The notes under the pieces: model-generated
Databases searched by the model: none
The model's input: the letters and a program-made list of their open reading frames with translations, nothing else
Told to the model about the DNA's origin: nothing
Shown here: one piece after another, positions 24,565 through 34,194 of the stretch
Layout of the letters: every line of letters starts with the position of its first letter
Numbering within the stretch: position 1 is the first letter of the stretch
Program-made: the position numbers and the translations under genes
DNA from: Candidatus Accumulibacter proximus
Lineage (GTDB): Bacteria; Pseudomonadota; Gammaproteobacteria; Burkholderiales; Rhodocyclaceae
Direction: 5' to 3'
NCBI GenBank assembly: GCA_016709675.1
Contig: JADJMH010000005.1
Coordinates: 62,001 to 126,000, forward strand
DNA length: 64,000 bases

Positions 24565-24909
24565 ATGACAAACACCGTAACCATTGGCGTCGCTTCGCGC
24601 GAGGAGGTCAACGCTCGCTTCATGCGCGCCATGACCACTGGCGAGCGCGCGCTGCCCTTCATCGGATTCGTCGATGAGCGCGCGCTATGGCGCACGCTGA
24701 CGCCGCTACGCTGGGACATCCTCAAGGTGATGACGGGTGCGGGACCACTCGCGCTACGGGAAATTGCGCGGCGTGTGGGGCGCGACGTACGCGGTGTGCA
24801 TACCGACGTGCATTCGTTGCTGGTCACTGGGCTGATCGAGCGCGAGCAGGCGGGGTTTTGTTTTCCTTACGATGCGGTGCATGTGGATTTCATTCTGACG
24901 GCGGCGTGA
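24565..24909 (+). CDS. HVO_A0114-type DNA-binding antitoxin (left copy)
   Basis: The 114-residue winged-helix protein contains WRTLTPLRWDILKVMTGAG and LALREIARRVGRDVRGVHTD, the helix-turn-helix typical of the HVO_A0114 family that accompanies TumE-like toxins. It follows the toxin directly, forming a two-gene operon. Confidence 0.75.
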   Translation: MTNTVTIGVASREEVNARFMRAMTTGERALPFIGFVDERALWRTLTPLRWDILKVMTGAGPLALREIARRVGRDVRGVHTDVHSLLVTGLIEREQAGFCFPYDAVHVDFILTAA

Positions 24910-25293
24910 TTATCGAAAACGCTAGCGCTGCGGGCAAGCATGGAAGCTCTTGCTCACGGCCACGCGGCGAGCGCATTTCGGGAACGGCATACTAAACTCA
25001 CCTCTTCGGACAAGGGCCGAAAGTGCCAGGACGGCGGCGTTGACAGGGCGCGACAAGCAGGCTGTCCACGGAAGCGTATGGAGTGCCATTGCTTCATGCG
25101 GTGATGAACGGACTTTCGGTCAGGGATTCCCCTTCGACGAGAATCTTGCCGCCAATGACGGTACCCGTCGTCAGTTGCTCGAGGAAGATGGTACAGCACG
25201 GCTGCCGCGATGGAAGCTCTTTGCGGCCCCCCGCGAATGCGGTTCGATCGAGCCCACTCCCCGCACCGCCTGAGCCGACGACAAGCTGCCCGT

Positions 25294-25411
25294 TTAGAAG
25301 TGCGCCAGCCGCACCCGATAGAGGCCGCCGATCACCACATACTCGTCCTCGCCGCGCAGCATGCCGGGCAGCAGCTGGCTGAAGAAGGCGAGCTTCGGCA
25401 AGGGCACATCG
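25294..25411 (-). pseudogene. draT 3' fragment
   Basis: The last 38 or so codons of draT, ending in EYVVIGGLYRVRLAHF, match the intact gene at 60292 nearly base for base. The rest of draT is absent. The fragment shows that the left repeat was copied from the locus next to draT. Confidence 0.85.
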
Positions 25412-25417
25412 GAAGAA

Positions 25418-25482
25418 AATAGGGGACAGACCACGGTTTACGTAATGACGAGCAAGCGGGAAAATGTGGTCTGTCCCCTATT
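25418..25482. repeat. Inverted repeat (REP/MITE-like)
   Basis: Two 17-base arms, AATAGGGGACAGACCAC and its exact complement, lie 31 bases apart between the draT fragment and hsdR. A third single arm is at 52231-52247. Perhaps the footprint of a REP-type element. Confidence 0.6.
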
Positions 25483-25488
25483 CTTTCG

Positions 25489-28400
25489 TCATGCCGCGAC
25501 CGCCATACTGCGCACAGCGTCGAGGATTCGCATCAGCTCGTCCACCTGTGCGGAGCTGAACAGCTCATCCGGACCGCGCGGCGTCAGGTCGGTGAAGGGG
25601 GATTCGTACAACATTGCAGCTTCCATCACGCCGTGCTCGGTAAGGTGGTCCACGATCAAGTTCACGAACTCGATCTGGTTTGCGGCGAGCGCTTTCCCTG
25701 CCAGAAACCCGGCCAGAGCCTCCTTCGCCGCCTGGCGGTCGAGACCGACCAGCGAGCGGACAAGGAGACCCAGCCCGTACGCCTCCTCGGCGGCGCGCTG
25801 GATGTCCTCCGCGCCGCCAACGCCGCTCTCGGCAAGCATGCGTTGAAGCTCAGCGAGATCGGCAGCGGTCAACGCCTTGTTCATCCTCAACTTGTGAATT
25901 GCAATGTGGTCCTGATGCGCGCGAAGGAACGTCTGCGCCTTGGCACGGAACTTCGCGTAGTCCGTGCCCTGGCCCAAGCCCGGCAGCTCGACCGTCGTCT
26001 CGTCACCCATCTCGTCCTCGAAGTCGGTGTAGATGGGCTTGCGCTTCTGCTTCTCGATGAGCTTGATCAGATCACGCAGGCGTCGGCGCATTCCCTCGAG
26101 CATCGGGACGGTCACGCCTTGCCACCACTCGCCGGTCTGCAGGTCCTGGATCAGCGTCATCTGGTCGCGCACCATCGGAATCGCCGACTTCTCTTCCAGC
26201 AGTCCGGCAAGCTCCTTGACCTGATCACGCAGGCGAGCGAAACCCGGCTCCGACCGCAGCATCGCGAGCTGAAGGCACAGTACCAGCAGGTCGAAGCGCT
26301 TCGCTTCCTCATTCTCCGGATCGAGTTCCGACGGCAGACCTGCGACCTGGTGCGACAGATCCGAGAGCGCTTCCGGCGACAAGACAGTCCATGCCTCGGG
26401 CCTGGCGTACTTCTCGACGATGCGCCGCCATGGCCGCACGACGAAGTTGTCGAGGTTCATCGCCGCCGTCTCTCGCTGCAGCAGCTCGGCGAGCGCGCGG
26501 CGGACCTCGTCGTTCGTCTTCGGGTCGCCGTAGGCCGCAGCAGCCTCCTTGACAACTTGGCCGCCTTTCTCGCCAGTGCTCCGATGATCCAGCTCGCCGA
26601 TCATCTCCAGCCGGGCATTGAACAGCCGCTTGCCGAGCGATTCACCCAACGCGCCCTCGGTGGCGGGGATGTTCTGGCTGAAGTACTCGAGGTTCTGGCA
26701 GTAGTCGAAGACGCAGAAAAACTCCTTGTGCTTGCCTGGCCCGAACAGGTCCGAACACGGGCGCGTGCCACGGCCGAGCATCTGCCAGAACTTGGTCTTC
26801 GAGCGCACCAGCTTGAAGAACACCAGGTTCACGACTTCCGGGATGTCGATCCCCGTGTCCAGCATGTCCACCGAGATGGCGATGTGCGGCGCCTTGTCCT
26901 TGGCCGAGAAGTTGTCGATCAGGCTCTGCGCGTACTCGGTCTTGAACGTGATGACGCGCGCGAACTCGCCCTTGTAGTGCGGGTAGTTGGCATTGAAGCG
27001 CTCGGCGATGAACTCGGCGTGGTGCTGGTTCTTGGCGAACAGGATGGTCTTGCCGAGCCGGTCGCCGCCGGCTACCGTCAAGCCTCGGGTCATCAGGTGC
27101 TCCAGCACCTTGTCGACGGTGTCCTTGTTGAACAGCCACTTGTTGACCGCCTCGGCCTCCACGCGGTTGGGGACGTTGCCATCGTCGTCCCACTCCAGCA
27201 CGTCCCACTGATCCTTGTCCTCTTCGGACAGCTCGTCGTACTTGATCCCCTCGCGCTGGAACTTCAGCGGCACCGACACGGCCTTCGGCGGCACGAGGAA
27301 GCCGTCGCGCACCGCCTCGTCGAGACCGTAGGCGTCGGTCGGCACGCCGTTTTCCAGATCGAACAGGCTGTAGGTGTTGCGGTCCACCTCGTCCTTCGGC
27401 GTGGCCGTGAGCCCGACCAGCAGCGAATCGAAGTAGTCGAGGATGGCGCGGTACTTCTGGAACACCGAGCGGTGCGCCTCGTCGATGATCACCAGGTCGA
27501 AGTGCCCGACACCGAAGCGGCGCTGGCCGTCGCCCCCGCGGGCCGCGCGGTCGTTCGACACCTCATCGATCAACCCCATCATCGTCGGATAGGTCGAGAC
27601 GAAGACGCGCCCCTCGGCGTCCTTCTCGGTGACCAGGTTCACCGGCGAGGCGTCGGGCAGATGGCGCTTGAAGGCGTTCACCGCCTGGTTCACGAGCGCC
27701 ACGCGGTCCGCGAGGAACAGCACGCGCTTGACCCAATTGCAGCGCATCAGCAGGTCGGCGAGCGCGATCACCGTGCGCGTCTTGCCCGCGCCGGTGGCCA
27801 TCACCACCAGCGCCTTGCGGTCGTGATCGCGCTCGAAGGCCTCGGCGATGCGCCGGATGCCGCGCGTCTGGTAGTAGCGCTCGACGATGGCCGGATTGAT
27901 CTCGCCCGCCGCCAGCGGCTTGCGCGTACTACGCCGCTGGATCGCCAGCTCCAGCTCCGCCTTTTTGTAGAAACCCTGTACCGCGCGCGGCGGGTAGTGC
28001 GCGTCGTCCCAGAGCCAGTGCTCGTAGCCGTTCGAGTAAAAGATCAGCGGGCGCTGGCCGAACTGGCGCTCCAGGCAGTCGGCGTAGAGCTTGGCCTGCT
28101 GCTGGCCGACGCGCGCATCGCGCCGGGTGCGCTTGGCTTCGACGAGCCCCAGTGGCTTGCCGTCGTCGCCCCACAGGACGTAGTCGACGAAGCCCTGGCC
28201 CTGGTTGTTGGGCATGCCGGCAACTTCGAACTCCCGGTCCCGCGGCTGATCCAGCGGCCAGCCGGCCTCCTTCAGCAGCAGGTCGATGAAGTAGTCGCGG
28301 GTCTCTGCCTCGGAGTAATCGTGGGTGTCCGGCTGCGCCGCTGCCGCCTGCTTCGCCGCCGCCACCTCGGCGCGCAGGCGCTTCAGCTCCTCGTCGAGCG

Positions 28401-28929
28401 TGGTCTTGTCGGCCAGCAAGGCGGCGAGCTTCTCGTCGCGCTCGCGCAGACCCGCTTCGAGCTGTTGCAGCTGCTCGGCAGTCTGCCCGCGCACCGGTGC
28501 CGCCTTCGGCAGCGCGCCCGCGTCAAAGGCCAGGCCCGGCGCCGGACGCGCTGCGCGACCGTAGGTGCGGGCGAGCCAGTACGTCACGTGGAACAGCTCA
28601 CGCACCGCGACCATTCCGTCGTCGAGCGGGATCGCGCGATGCCCGTGCACGGCACGGTTGCCCAGCGTGTTGATGACCCGCGCCTTGCTGAACACCGCCT
28701 CGCCTGCGGCTTCCTTGAAACTGGGGTCGTGGATCAGCGCCGACAGGTTGTCCTGGTACGGCAGCTTCAGCGACGCATCGTGCTTGTACGCCCAGCTCAC
28801 CGCCAAGTCGAGCGCGCGCCGCGCGTAGAAGCACGCCGTGCATCGATCGGCGTGCACGGCCGTCTCGGCCCGCGCAGCGGACTCGAACACTGCCGCCCAC
28901 TCACCCTGCAGGAAGGCGAACTGGCTCAC
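25489..28929 (-). CDS. hsdR: Type I restriction enzyme R subunit (HsdR)
   Basis: The 1146-residue protein is a type I restriction motor/nuclease. An N-terminal DUF4145-like region (1-125) is followed by a coiled coil (about 150-195), the PD-(D/E)xK nuclease with VEAK at 263-266, and a helicase with Walker A MATGAGKT (377-384) and DEAH (VIIDEAHRS). No hsdM or hsdS is present in the window, so unless supplied elsewhere it cannot restrict DNA. The start overlaps the Fic gene by four bases, an arrangement seen in type I loci with accessory Fic genes. The upstream part of the locus was cut off by an IS21-like element. Confidence 0.92.
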   Translation of the reverse strand: MSQFAFLQGEWAAVFESAARAETAVHADRCTACFYARRALDLAVSWAYKHDASLKLPYQDNLSALIHDPSFKEAAGEAVFSKARVINTLGNRAVHGHRAIPLDDGMVAVRELFHVTYWLARTYGRAARPAPGLAFDAGALPKAAPVRGQTAEQLQQLEAGLRERDEKLAALLADKTTLDEELKRLRAEVAAAKQAAAAQPDTHDYSEAETRDYFIDLLLKEAGWPLDQPRDREFEVAGMPNNQGQGFVDYVLWGDDGKPLGLVEAKRTRRDARVGQQQAKLYADCLERQFGQRPLIFYSNGYEHWLWDDAHYPPRAVQGFYKKAELELAIQRRSTRKPLAAGEINPAIVERYYQTRGIRRIAEAFERDHDRKALVVMATGAGKTRTVIALADLLMRCNWVKRVLFLADRVALVNQAVNAFKRHLPDASPVNLVTEKDAEGRVFVSTYPTMMGLIDEVSNDRAARGGDGQRRFGVGHFDLVIIDEAHRSVFQKYRAILDYFDSLLVGLTATPKDEVDRNTYSLFDLENGVPTDAYGLDEAVRDGFLVPPKAVSVPLKFQREGIKYDELSEEDKDQWDVLEWDDDGNVPNRVEAEAVNKWLFNKDTVDKVLEHLMTRGLTVAGGDRLGKTILFAKNQHHAEFIAERFNANYPHYKGEFARVITFKTEYAQSLIDNFSAKDKAPHIAISVDMLDTGIDIPEVVNLVFFKLVRSKTKFWQMLGRGTRPCSDLFGPGKHKEFFCVFDYCQNLEYFSQNIPATEGALGESLGKRLFNARLEMIGELDHRSTGEKGGQVVKEAAAAYGDPKTNDEVRRALAELLQRETAAMNLDNFVVRPWRRIVEKYARPEAWTVLSPEALSDLSHQVAGLPSELDPENEEAKRFDLLVLCLQLAMLRSEPGFARLRDQVKELAGLLEEKSAIPMVRDQMTLIQDLQTGEWWQGVTVPMLEGMRRRLRDLIKLIEKQKRKPIYTDFEDEMGDETTVELPGLGQGTDYAKFRAKAQTFLRAHQDHIAIHKLRMNKALTAADLAELQRMLAESGVGGAEDIQRAAEEAYGLGLLVRSLVGLDRQAAKEALAGFLAGKALAANQIEFVNLIVDHLTEHGVMEAAMLYESPFTDLTPRGPDELFSSAQVDELMRILDAVRSMAVAA

Positions 28930-30107
28930 GCGGGCGCTTCCAGCTCGGCAGCCAGTTCCTCGACGTACTTGCGATAGCTGAACACGCGTCCACGCTGTCG
29001 GTTGGTGACTTCACCCACGATGCCGATGCGCTCCAGGTGCGCCAGCGACTTGTTGACCGTGGCCGGCGTGAGCCGCGTGGCCTTGACCAGCGCGGCCGAG
29101 GTGGCGATCGGCTGGCGCTGCAGCGCCTGGTGTACCGCCAGCGCCGACGCTGCCGCGCGGCCGAGCCCGGCAATCCGGTCGCGATCCGCGTTGACCAGTG
29201 CGAGCAACGCATTCGCAGTGGCGACGGCCTGTGTCGCGCTCGCCTCGACGCCCTCGGCGAAGAAATCGAGCCTGCGTTCCCAGTCCCCGCGCAGGCGTAC
29301 CTCGTTCAGCAGCTCGTAGTAGAGGGCGCGGTGCGTCTTGAAGAACAGGCTCGGGTACAGCATCGGCTCGCGCAGCACGCCGTCAGCCACCAACTGCAGC
29401 ACGATCAGCAGCCGCCCGAGGCGCCCGTTGCCATCGAGAAACGGGTGTATGGTCTCGAACTGGACATGCACCAGCGCCGCCTTGAGCAGCGGCGGCACGG
29501 GCTCAGGGTCGTCGTTGAGGAAGCGCTCGAGCGCCGCCAGGCCATCCGGCACCGCATCGGCCGGCGGCGCCACGAAGGCGGCGTTGCCGGGCCGCGTGCC
29601 GCCGATCCACACCTGCGTGCGGCGGACTTCACCGGGCGTCTTGCCCCGGCCGCCGGGATGTGTCAGCAACACCTCGTGCATCTCGCGCAGCAGGCGCGTG
29701 CACAGCGGAAGTCCGCCGCGCAGCTTCTCGAGGCCGCGTTCAAGCGCCGCCACGCAGCGGCTCACCTCGCGCGCATCTTCCACCGGTACGCCGGGCTGTT
29801 CGTCGATCTCGTACAGCAATAGGTCCGCGAGCGAGGACTGCGTGCCCTCGATCTGCGAGGACAGCACCGCCTCCTTGCGCACGAAACTGTAGAGCAGCAG
29901 CGCCGCGTTGGGCAGCAGCGACGTGACGGCGTCCAAGCGCCCGAGCGCCACCAGCGCCGCGTCGAAGCGCCGCCGCAGTGCGACCGACCACACGACCGGC
30001 GGCTTTGGCGGCAGCGGCGCAGGCAGGAAGGCCTGGAACGGCTCGCCGGCTGTCGTGACCGTGACGTTGCGTATTCCACGGCAAACTGGACAGTGATTCC
30101 ACGGCAA
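28926..30107 (-). CDS. Fic-family protein (5' end replaced by IS21 end)
   Basis: Fic proteins transfer AMP or similar groups to target proteins. The Fic motif HPFLDGNGRLGR (221-232) is intact, and an N-terminal inhibitory motif S-x3-E-G lies at 83-88 (SSQIEG). A winged helix-turn-helix fills the C-terminal end. The first 12 codons (MPWNHCPVCRGI) are read from the terminal repeat of the IS21-like element, so the native start is lost; the fused frame may still be translated. It overlaps hsdR by four bases. Confidence 0.85.
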   Translation of the reverse strand: MPWNHCPVCRGIRNVTVTTAGEPFQAFLPAPLPPKPPVVWSVALRRRFDAALVALGRLDAVTSLLPNAALLLYSFVRKEAVLSSQIEGTQSSLADLLLYEIDEQPGVPVEDAREVSRCVAALERGLEKLRGGLPLCTRLLREMHEVLLTHPGGRGKTPGEVRRTQVWIGGTRPGNAAFVAPPADAVPDGLAALERFLNDDPEPVPPLLKAALVHVQFETIHPFLDGNGRLGRLLIVLQLVADGVLREPMLYPSLFFKTHRALYYELLNEVRLRGDWERRLDFFAEGVEASATQAVATANALLALVNADRDRIAGLGRAAASALAVHQALQRQPIATSAALVKATRLTPATVNKSLAHLERIGIVGEVTNRQRGRVFSYRKYVEELAAELEAPA

Positions 30108-30180
30108 ACTGGACAGTCATTTGTCGTAACGTAGCGCGCGGGATAACCGTGGCATCCTCGGTGAATTTGCCGAGGCCCAC

Positions 30181-31722
30181 ATGGCGAATACCAGGTTATC
30201 CATGCGCAAGATTGTTGACGTTTTACGGCTGTCCCACGAGGGCGGCCTCAGCCATCGCGAGATCGCTCGAGTGGTCAAGAGCTCGCCGACGACGGTCGGC
30301 GAGATCCTCCGCCGAGCGAAGCTCGTCGGCGTGACTTGGCCGCTGCCGGCAGGCGTGAGCGAGGTGTGGCTGGAGGCGCAGCTCTACCCGCCGGTGGCGC
30401 CCTCGAGCCAGAGTCGTCCCGAACCCGATTGGCCGGGTGTCCACCGCGAACTGCGGCGCAAGGGGGTCACGCTCGACCTGCTGTGGCAGGAATACAAAGC
30501 CGAGCAGCCGTCGGGCTACCACTACAGCGGCTTCTGCGCCCACTATCGGCGGTGGGTCGTCCGGCTCTCGGTCAGCCTGCGCCAGACGCACGCCCCGGGC
30601 GAGAAACTGTTCATCGACTACGCCGGCCCGACGGTGCCAATCACCGACGCGATGACCGGCGAAATTCGCCAGGCAGCGATCTTCCTCGCCGTGCTGGGCG
30701 CCTCGAACTACACCTACTGCGAAGCCACCTGGAGCCAGAGCCTGCCGGACTGGATTGGCAGCCATGTGCGCACCTTCGAGCACCTCCAGGGTTGTACGGC
30801 TCTCCTGGTGCCGGACAACCTCAAGAGCGGGGTCACCACCGCCTGCTTCTACGATCCCGAACTCAACCCGACGTACCGCGATCTGGCCACCCATTACGGC
30901 ACGGCGGTCCTCCCCGCCCGACCGTATCGCCCGAAGGACAAAGCCAAGGTCGAGGCGGCGGTGCTCCTGGTCGAACGCTGGGTCCTGGCCCGCCTGCGGC
31001 ATCAGCGATTCTTCAGCCTGGATGAACTGAACCGCCGCCTGGTCGAACTGATGGCGGCGCTCAATACCCGTCCGTTCAAGAAGTTACCGGGCTGCCGCCA
31101 GTCGGCCTTCGCCGAAATGGACCGGCCCGCCTTGCGGCCCTTACCGCTCACGCGTTACGAGTTTGCCGAATGGAAAGTGGTGCGGGTCGGCATCGACTAT
31201 CACGTCGAGGTCGTTGGCCACTACTACTCGGTGCCCTACCGCTTTGCCCGGGAGAAGGTCGATAGTCGGCTGACGGCGACGACCGTCGAGTTGTTCCAGC
31301 GCGGCGCTCGCATCGCCAGCCATGTCCGGAACGACGCTCGCGGTCGGCACACCACCGTCGATGCGCACATGACCCCGGGCCACCAGGCAGTCCTCGGCTG
31401 GAATGCGCCACGCCTGCTCGACTGGGCGACGCGGATCGGGCCGCATACCGCTGCCGTCGTGCAGAGCGTTCTGCATCAGCGCCGACATCCGCAGCAGGGT
31501 TACCGGGCGTGCCTGGGCATCCTGCGCTTCGCCAAGGCCTACGGGGACGACCGCCTGGAAGCGGCCTGCGAACGGGCCATCGCCATCAGCGCGACGTCCT
31601 ACAGCAGCCTGAAATCGATCCTGAAGAACGGTCTGGACCAGAAGCAGGTCGTCAGTACCCCGGCCCAGACCTGTTTGCCCTTCGAACACGCCAATCTGCG
31701 TGGCCCCGATTACTACCACTGA
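30181..31722 (+). CDS. istA: IS21 transposase IstA
   Basis: The 513-residue protein has an N-terminal helix-turn-helix (VDVLRLSHEGGLSHREIARV) and a DDE integrase core with LFIDYAGPTVPI, LVPDNLKSGV and the glutamate region AKVEAAVLLVERWVL. It acts with IstB to move the element. The gene is complete and 12 bases upstream of istB. Confidence 0.92.
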   Translation: MANTRLSMRKIVDVLRLSHEGGLSHREIARVVKSSPTTVGEILRRAKLVGVTWPLPAGVSEVWLEAQLYPPVAPSSQSRPEPDWPGVHRELRRKGVTLDLLWQEYKAEQPSGYHYSGFCAHYRRWVVRLSVSLRQTHAPGEKLFIDYAGPTVPITDAMTGEIRQAAIFLAVLGASNYTYCEATWSQSLPDWIGSHVRTFEHLQGCTALLVPDNLKSGVTTACFYDPELNPTYRDLATHYGTAVLPARPYRPKDKAKVEAAVLLVERWVLARLRHQRFFSLDELNRRLVELMAALNTRPFKKLPGCRQSAFAEMDRPALRPLPLTRYEFAEWKVVRVGIDYHVEVVGHYYSVPYRFAREKVDSRLTATTVELFQRGARIASHVRNDARGRHTTVDAHMTPGHQAVLGWNAPRLLDWATRIGPHTAAVVQSVLHQRRHPQQGYRACLGILRFAKAYGDDRLEAACERAIAISATSYSSLKSILKNGLDQKQVVSTPAQTCLPFEHANLRGPDYYH

Positions 31723-31734
31723 AAGAGACTTGCC

Positions 31735-32469
31735 ATGCTGAACCATCCGACCGTCGATAAACTCCACCAACTGCGTCTGTCCGGCATGGCCCGTGCCTTG
31801 GCCAGCCAGGCGCAAACCCCGGACATCGGCCAATTGTCGTTCGATGAGCGCCTCGGGTTGCTCGTCGACAGCGAGGCCGCCGACCGTGAGTCGCGGCAGA
31901 ACGCCGCCCGTCTGAAACGGGCCCGACTCAAACAGGCCGCCACACCGGAGGATGTCGACTATCGGCATCCGCGCGGCCTCGATCGGGCGCTGTTCGCTCG
32001 CTTGATGACCGGCCGCTGGGTAGGCGAGCACCAGAACGTCCTGCTCTGTGGTCCGACGGGCATCGGCAAGACCTTTCTCGCCTGCGCGCTGGCCAATCAG
32101 GCGTGCCGGCAGGGCCATTCGGTGCTCTATGTGCGTTTGACCCGACTCCTGCCGACCCTGGCCATCGGCCGTGGTGATGGCAGTTACCTCAAGTCCTTGG
32201 CGCAGATCGCCAAGACCGAGGTCCTGGTCATCGATGAGTGGGCGCTGGCGCCGCTGACCGACGAGAGCCGCCGAGATCTCCTGGAGATCTTCGATGATCG
32301 CCATGGGACCCGCTCGACGATCATCACCAGTCAGTTGCAGGTCAAGCATTGGCATGCCTCGATCGGCGATCCGACGCTCGCCGACGCGATCCTCGACCGC
32401 CTGGTGCATCAGGCGCATGTCCTGGATCTCGATGGCGAATCGCTGCGCAAGAACGGCAAACCCGAATGA
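31735..32469 (+). CDS. istB: IS21 helper ATPase IstB
   Basis: The 244-residue AAA+ ATPase has Walker A GPTGIGKTFLA and Walker B EVLVIDEWAL. IstB selects the target DNA and stimulates IstA. The length and operon position are standard. Confidence 0.93.
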   Translation: MLNHPTVDKLHQLRLSGMARALASQAQTPDIGQLSFDERLGLLVDSEAADRESRQNAARLKRARLKQAATPEDVDYRHPRGLDRALFARLMTGRWVGEHQNVLLCGPTGIGKTFLACALANQACRQGHSVLYVRLTRLLPTLAIGRGDGSYLKSLAQIAKTEVLVIDEWALAPLTDESRRDLLEIFDDRHGTRSTIITSQLQVKHWHASIGDPTLADAILDRLVHQAHVLDLDGESLRKNGKPE

Positions 32470-32680
32470 AGCGCCGCGCCAGCCGGACGAGTTATCCACC
32501 GCCGCCCGCCAGCCGTCCAGCTATAGAAGGAGCGCCGTCTGGCGGGCGCCCGTGGATAACTCTGCGCTTTGCCCCTCCCGGGCGCCAGGCATGCCACCGC
32601 CTGCGCCTCGGTTGCAGGGGTTTCCTGCGTGCCAGCGCGCTAAATGGGCGTTACTGCGTAACGCTCAACAGGAGATAAGA

Positions 32681-32962
32681 ATGGCCAAGACCAACGCGCA
32701 ACGACAGTCGGAATACCGGGAACGTCATCTGAAAGATGCAAACGGACACGGCGATCGGCTGAATATCGTTCTTCATTTCCACGCCAAACGTGCACTCGAA
32801 CGTCTGGCATTCTGTTACGGCGTAACGCAACAGGAGTTCCTGGAGGGGCTTCTTCGTCAGGCCGATAGCGACGCCGCACAGCAGGCGTCGAGGCTTCCCA
32901 ATGGCAGCGCCGACTACTACGAGAAACAGCGTCGATTGGGTCCGGAAATCGTTACGCCGTAA
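32681..32962 (+). CDS. Small passenger protein within IS21 element
   Basis: The 93-residue protein begins MAKTNAQRQSEYRERHLKDA and has a predicted helical segment (HAKRALERLAFCYGVTQQEF). CAGGAGATAAGA precedes the ATG. GCGTTACTGCGTAACGC and related CGTTACGCCGTAACG palindromes lie just before it, inside it and at its end, which may be operator sites for a small DNA-binding protein. It lies between istB and the right end, so it moves with the element. Unrecognised family. Confidence 0.6.
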   Translation: MAKTNAQRQSEYRERHLKDANGHGDRLNIVLHFHAKRALERLAFCYGVTQQEFLEGLLRQADSDAAQQASRLPNGSADYYEKQRRLGPEIVTP

Positions 32963-33658
32963 CGAAATTCGCCCCGACTGACACGCACTAAAAACACCAA
33001 AGACATTTATTCGGGTGAGCTAGAAACTTGACCCGAGTAAGCGTCTTGGAGTACAACCCATCAACCCCGCGTCGCTACGCTCCGACTGTCCAGTTTCGCG
33101 TGGAATCACTGTCCAGTTTGGCGTGGAATGAGTGTCCAGTTTGCGTGGAATACACAGACGTAGCGGCCGGGAGCGGATCGGTGCATCGGACGGGGAACCT
33201 ATAACAAGACTCGGCATAATTTTAGGTTAGTAGGCGAACGTAAATCAATGGTCGGGTTTGTTGTAGGGTGGGGCGCCCGACCGGGGTCGTCGAATCGGGG
33301 CGGAATTGCTCGGGGATTGCAACCAGCGACCCGTCGGTTGCAATCGCGCTGTCGAGAGACGCTTGCAGATCCGATAGTTACATGGGTCGGGCCATTTGCC
33401 GATGGCGGCTCTCACGACAACGACTCATCGAGGTTGCAATTCGCCGGATCAGCGCCCATTCGCCATGCCCGGCTCATCGATCACCGGCGTGGCAGCGGCA
33501 AGCTGCGGAAACGCCTCGGCGAAAGCGGCCCGTACTTGCGCAAACGGTGCTTCGTCCAACAGTTTGCGCGACACCACGGTAACTTCTCAAAAACCCTGGG
33601 CAGGAGCATGGCACTGGGTGCGCTTCGGAACGAGGCGGTTACCCGCACAGGACCCGTC

Positions 33659-33965
33659 TGAAGTACCTGTCGAGCGGATAGACCCAGACGGACTTGATCG
33701 GCAACTGGGCCTGGTGGTGGACATCGAGCTTGCCACGGCCGGTGGTCTGTCCGAGGCAGAGCCAGTTGGCAGCCTGGTAAGCGGTGCCGCGAAAGCGTGA
33801 TTGCTCGACGAAGGTTTGGAGCAAGAGCGGCCGGTAACCTATTGGAGCTGCCAGTCGGCGGCGATCTGCCGGGCGGCGCGAGCCAGATTGGACGAGGCCA
33901 GATTCTTGCATTCGATCCACGGCAGGATGAGGAATCGAGCATTGGTCACGACCCGGGGTTTTTGA
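33659..33965 (-). pseudogene. DUF4338 (DruA-like) remnant, frameshifted
   Basis: Two minus-strand frames join into a DUF4338-type sequence: NARFLILPWIECKNLASSNL, then after a shift near 33840 YRPLLLQTFVEQSRFRGTAY followed by QAANWLCLGQTTGRGKLD. This domain is known both in the Druantia defence protein DruA and beside IS4-like transposases. The start is missing. The 500 bases to its left (33154-33658) hold only decayed frames, possibly of the companion transposase. Confidence 0.6.
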
Positions 33966-33972
33966 GGAGTTA

Positions 33973-34113
33973 CAAAGGGACGACATGCGGGGACGACGAG
34001 CCAGCGATTTCGATACCGCCGTCGAAGCGGAGAATGTGCTTTCGGCTGTAGCGATTGTCGATGAACTTCTGGCCAGACCGAGACCAGATTATTTCAGCAG
34101 TGTAGATGGCCAT
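33973..34113 (-). pseudogene. osmC 5' fragment (duplicate)
   Basis: Bases 33973-34132 repeat 19258-19417 without visible change: the first 47 codons of the OsmC gene plus its upstream bases. The gene is cut where the DUF4338-containing segment begins, so this is a truncated second copy of the osmC cassette. Confidence 0.8.
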
Positions 34114-34124
34114 AGTGTTGTGCG

Positions 34125-34191
34125 CTCCAACGTTTGAATTCACCGGCCTGCGCGGCTTTTCGACTAGGTCCGGTGGAATGATGGGTTGGGC
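34125..34191 (-). repeat. attC site
   Basis: CTCCAAC ... GTTGGGC; the inner hairpin is built on CACCGGCCTGCGCGG and CTAGGTCCGGTGG. It lies between the osmC fragment and the membrane-protein cassette. Confidence 0.75.
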
Positions 34192-34194
34192 GGC

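Larger units (their letters stand above)
23417..25411 (+). repeat. Long direct repeat, left copy
   Basis: The segment matches 57719-60408 in the same orientation with few differences but lacks about 600 bases that hold the PIN toxin-antitoxin pair in the right copy. It ends inside a fragment of draT. With the right copy it brackets about 32 kb. Confidence 0.85.
30071..33153 (+). mobile_element. IS21-family insertion element with a passenger gene
   Basis: The ends are inverted and contain repeated copies of a 20-odd-base unit (GTATTCCACG...AACTGGACA): two at the left end (30071-30115) and three at the right (33086-33153), the multiple terminal repeats typical of IS21. It carries istA, istB and an extra small gene at 32681. 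It disrupted the Fic gene. I see no certain target duplication. Confidence 0.88.

Noticed and set aside
25633..28977. A 1114-codon plus-strand frame
   Set aside because: Exact antisense of hsdR; rich in R, L, V, H and D with no motif.
31141..32499. A 452-codon minus-strand frame
   Set aside because: Antisense of the intact istA-istB pair.
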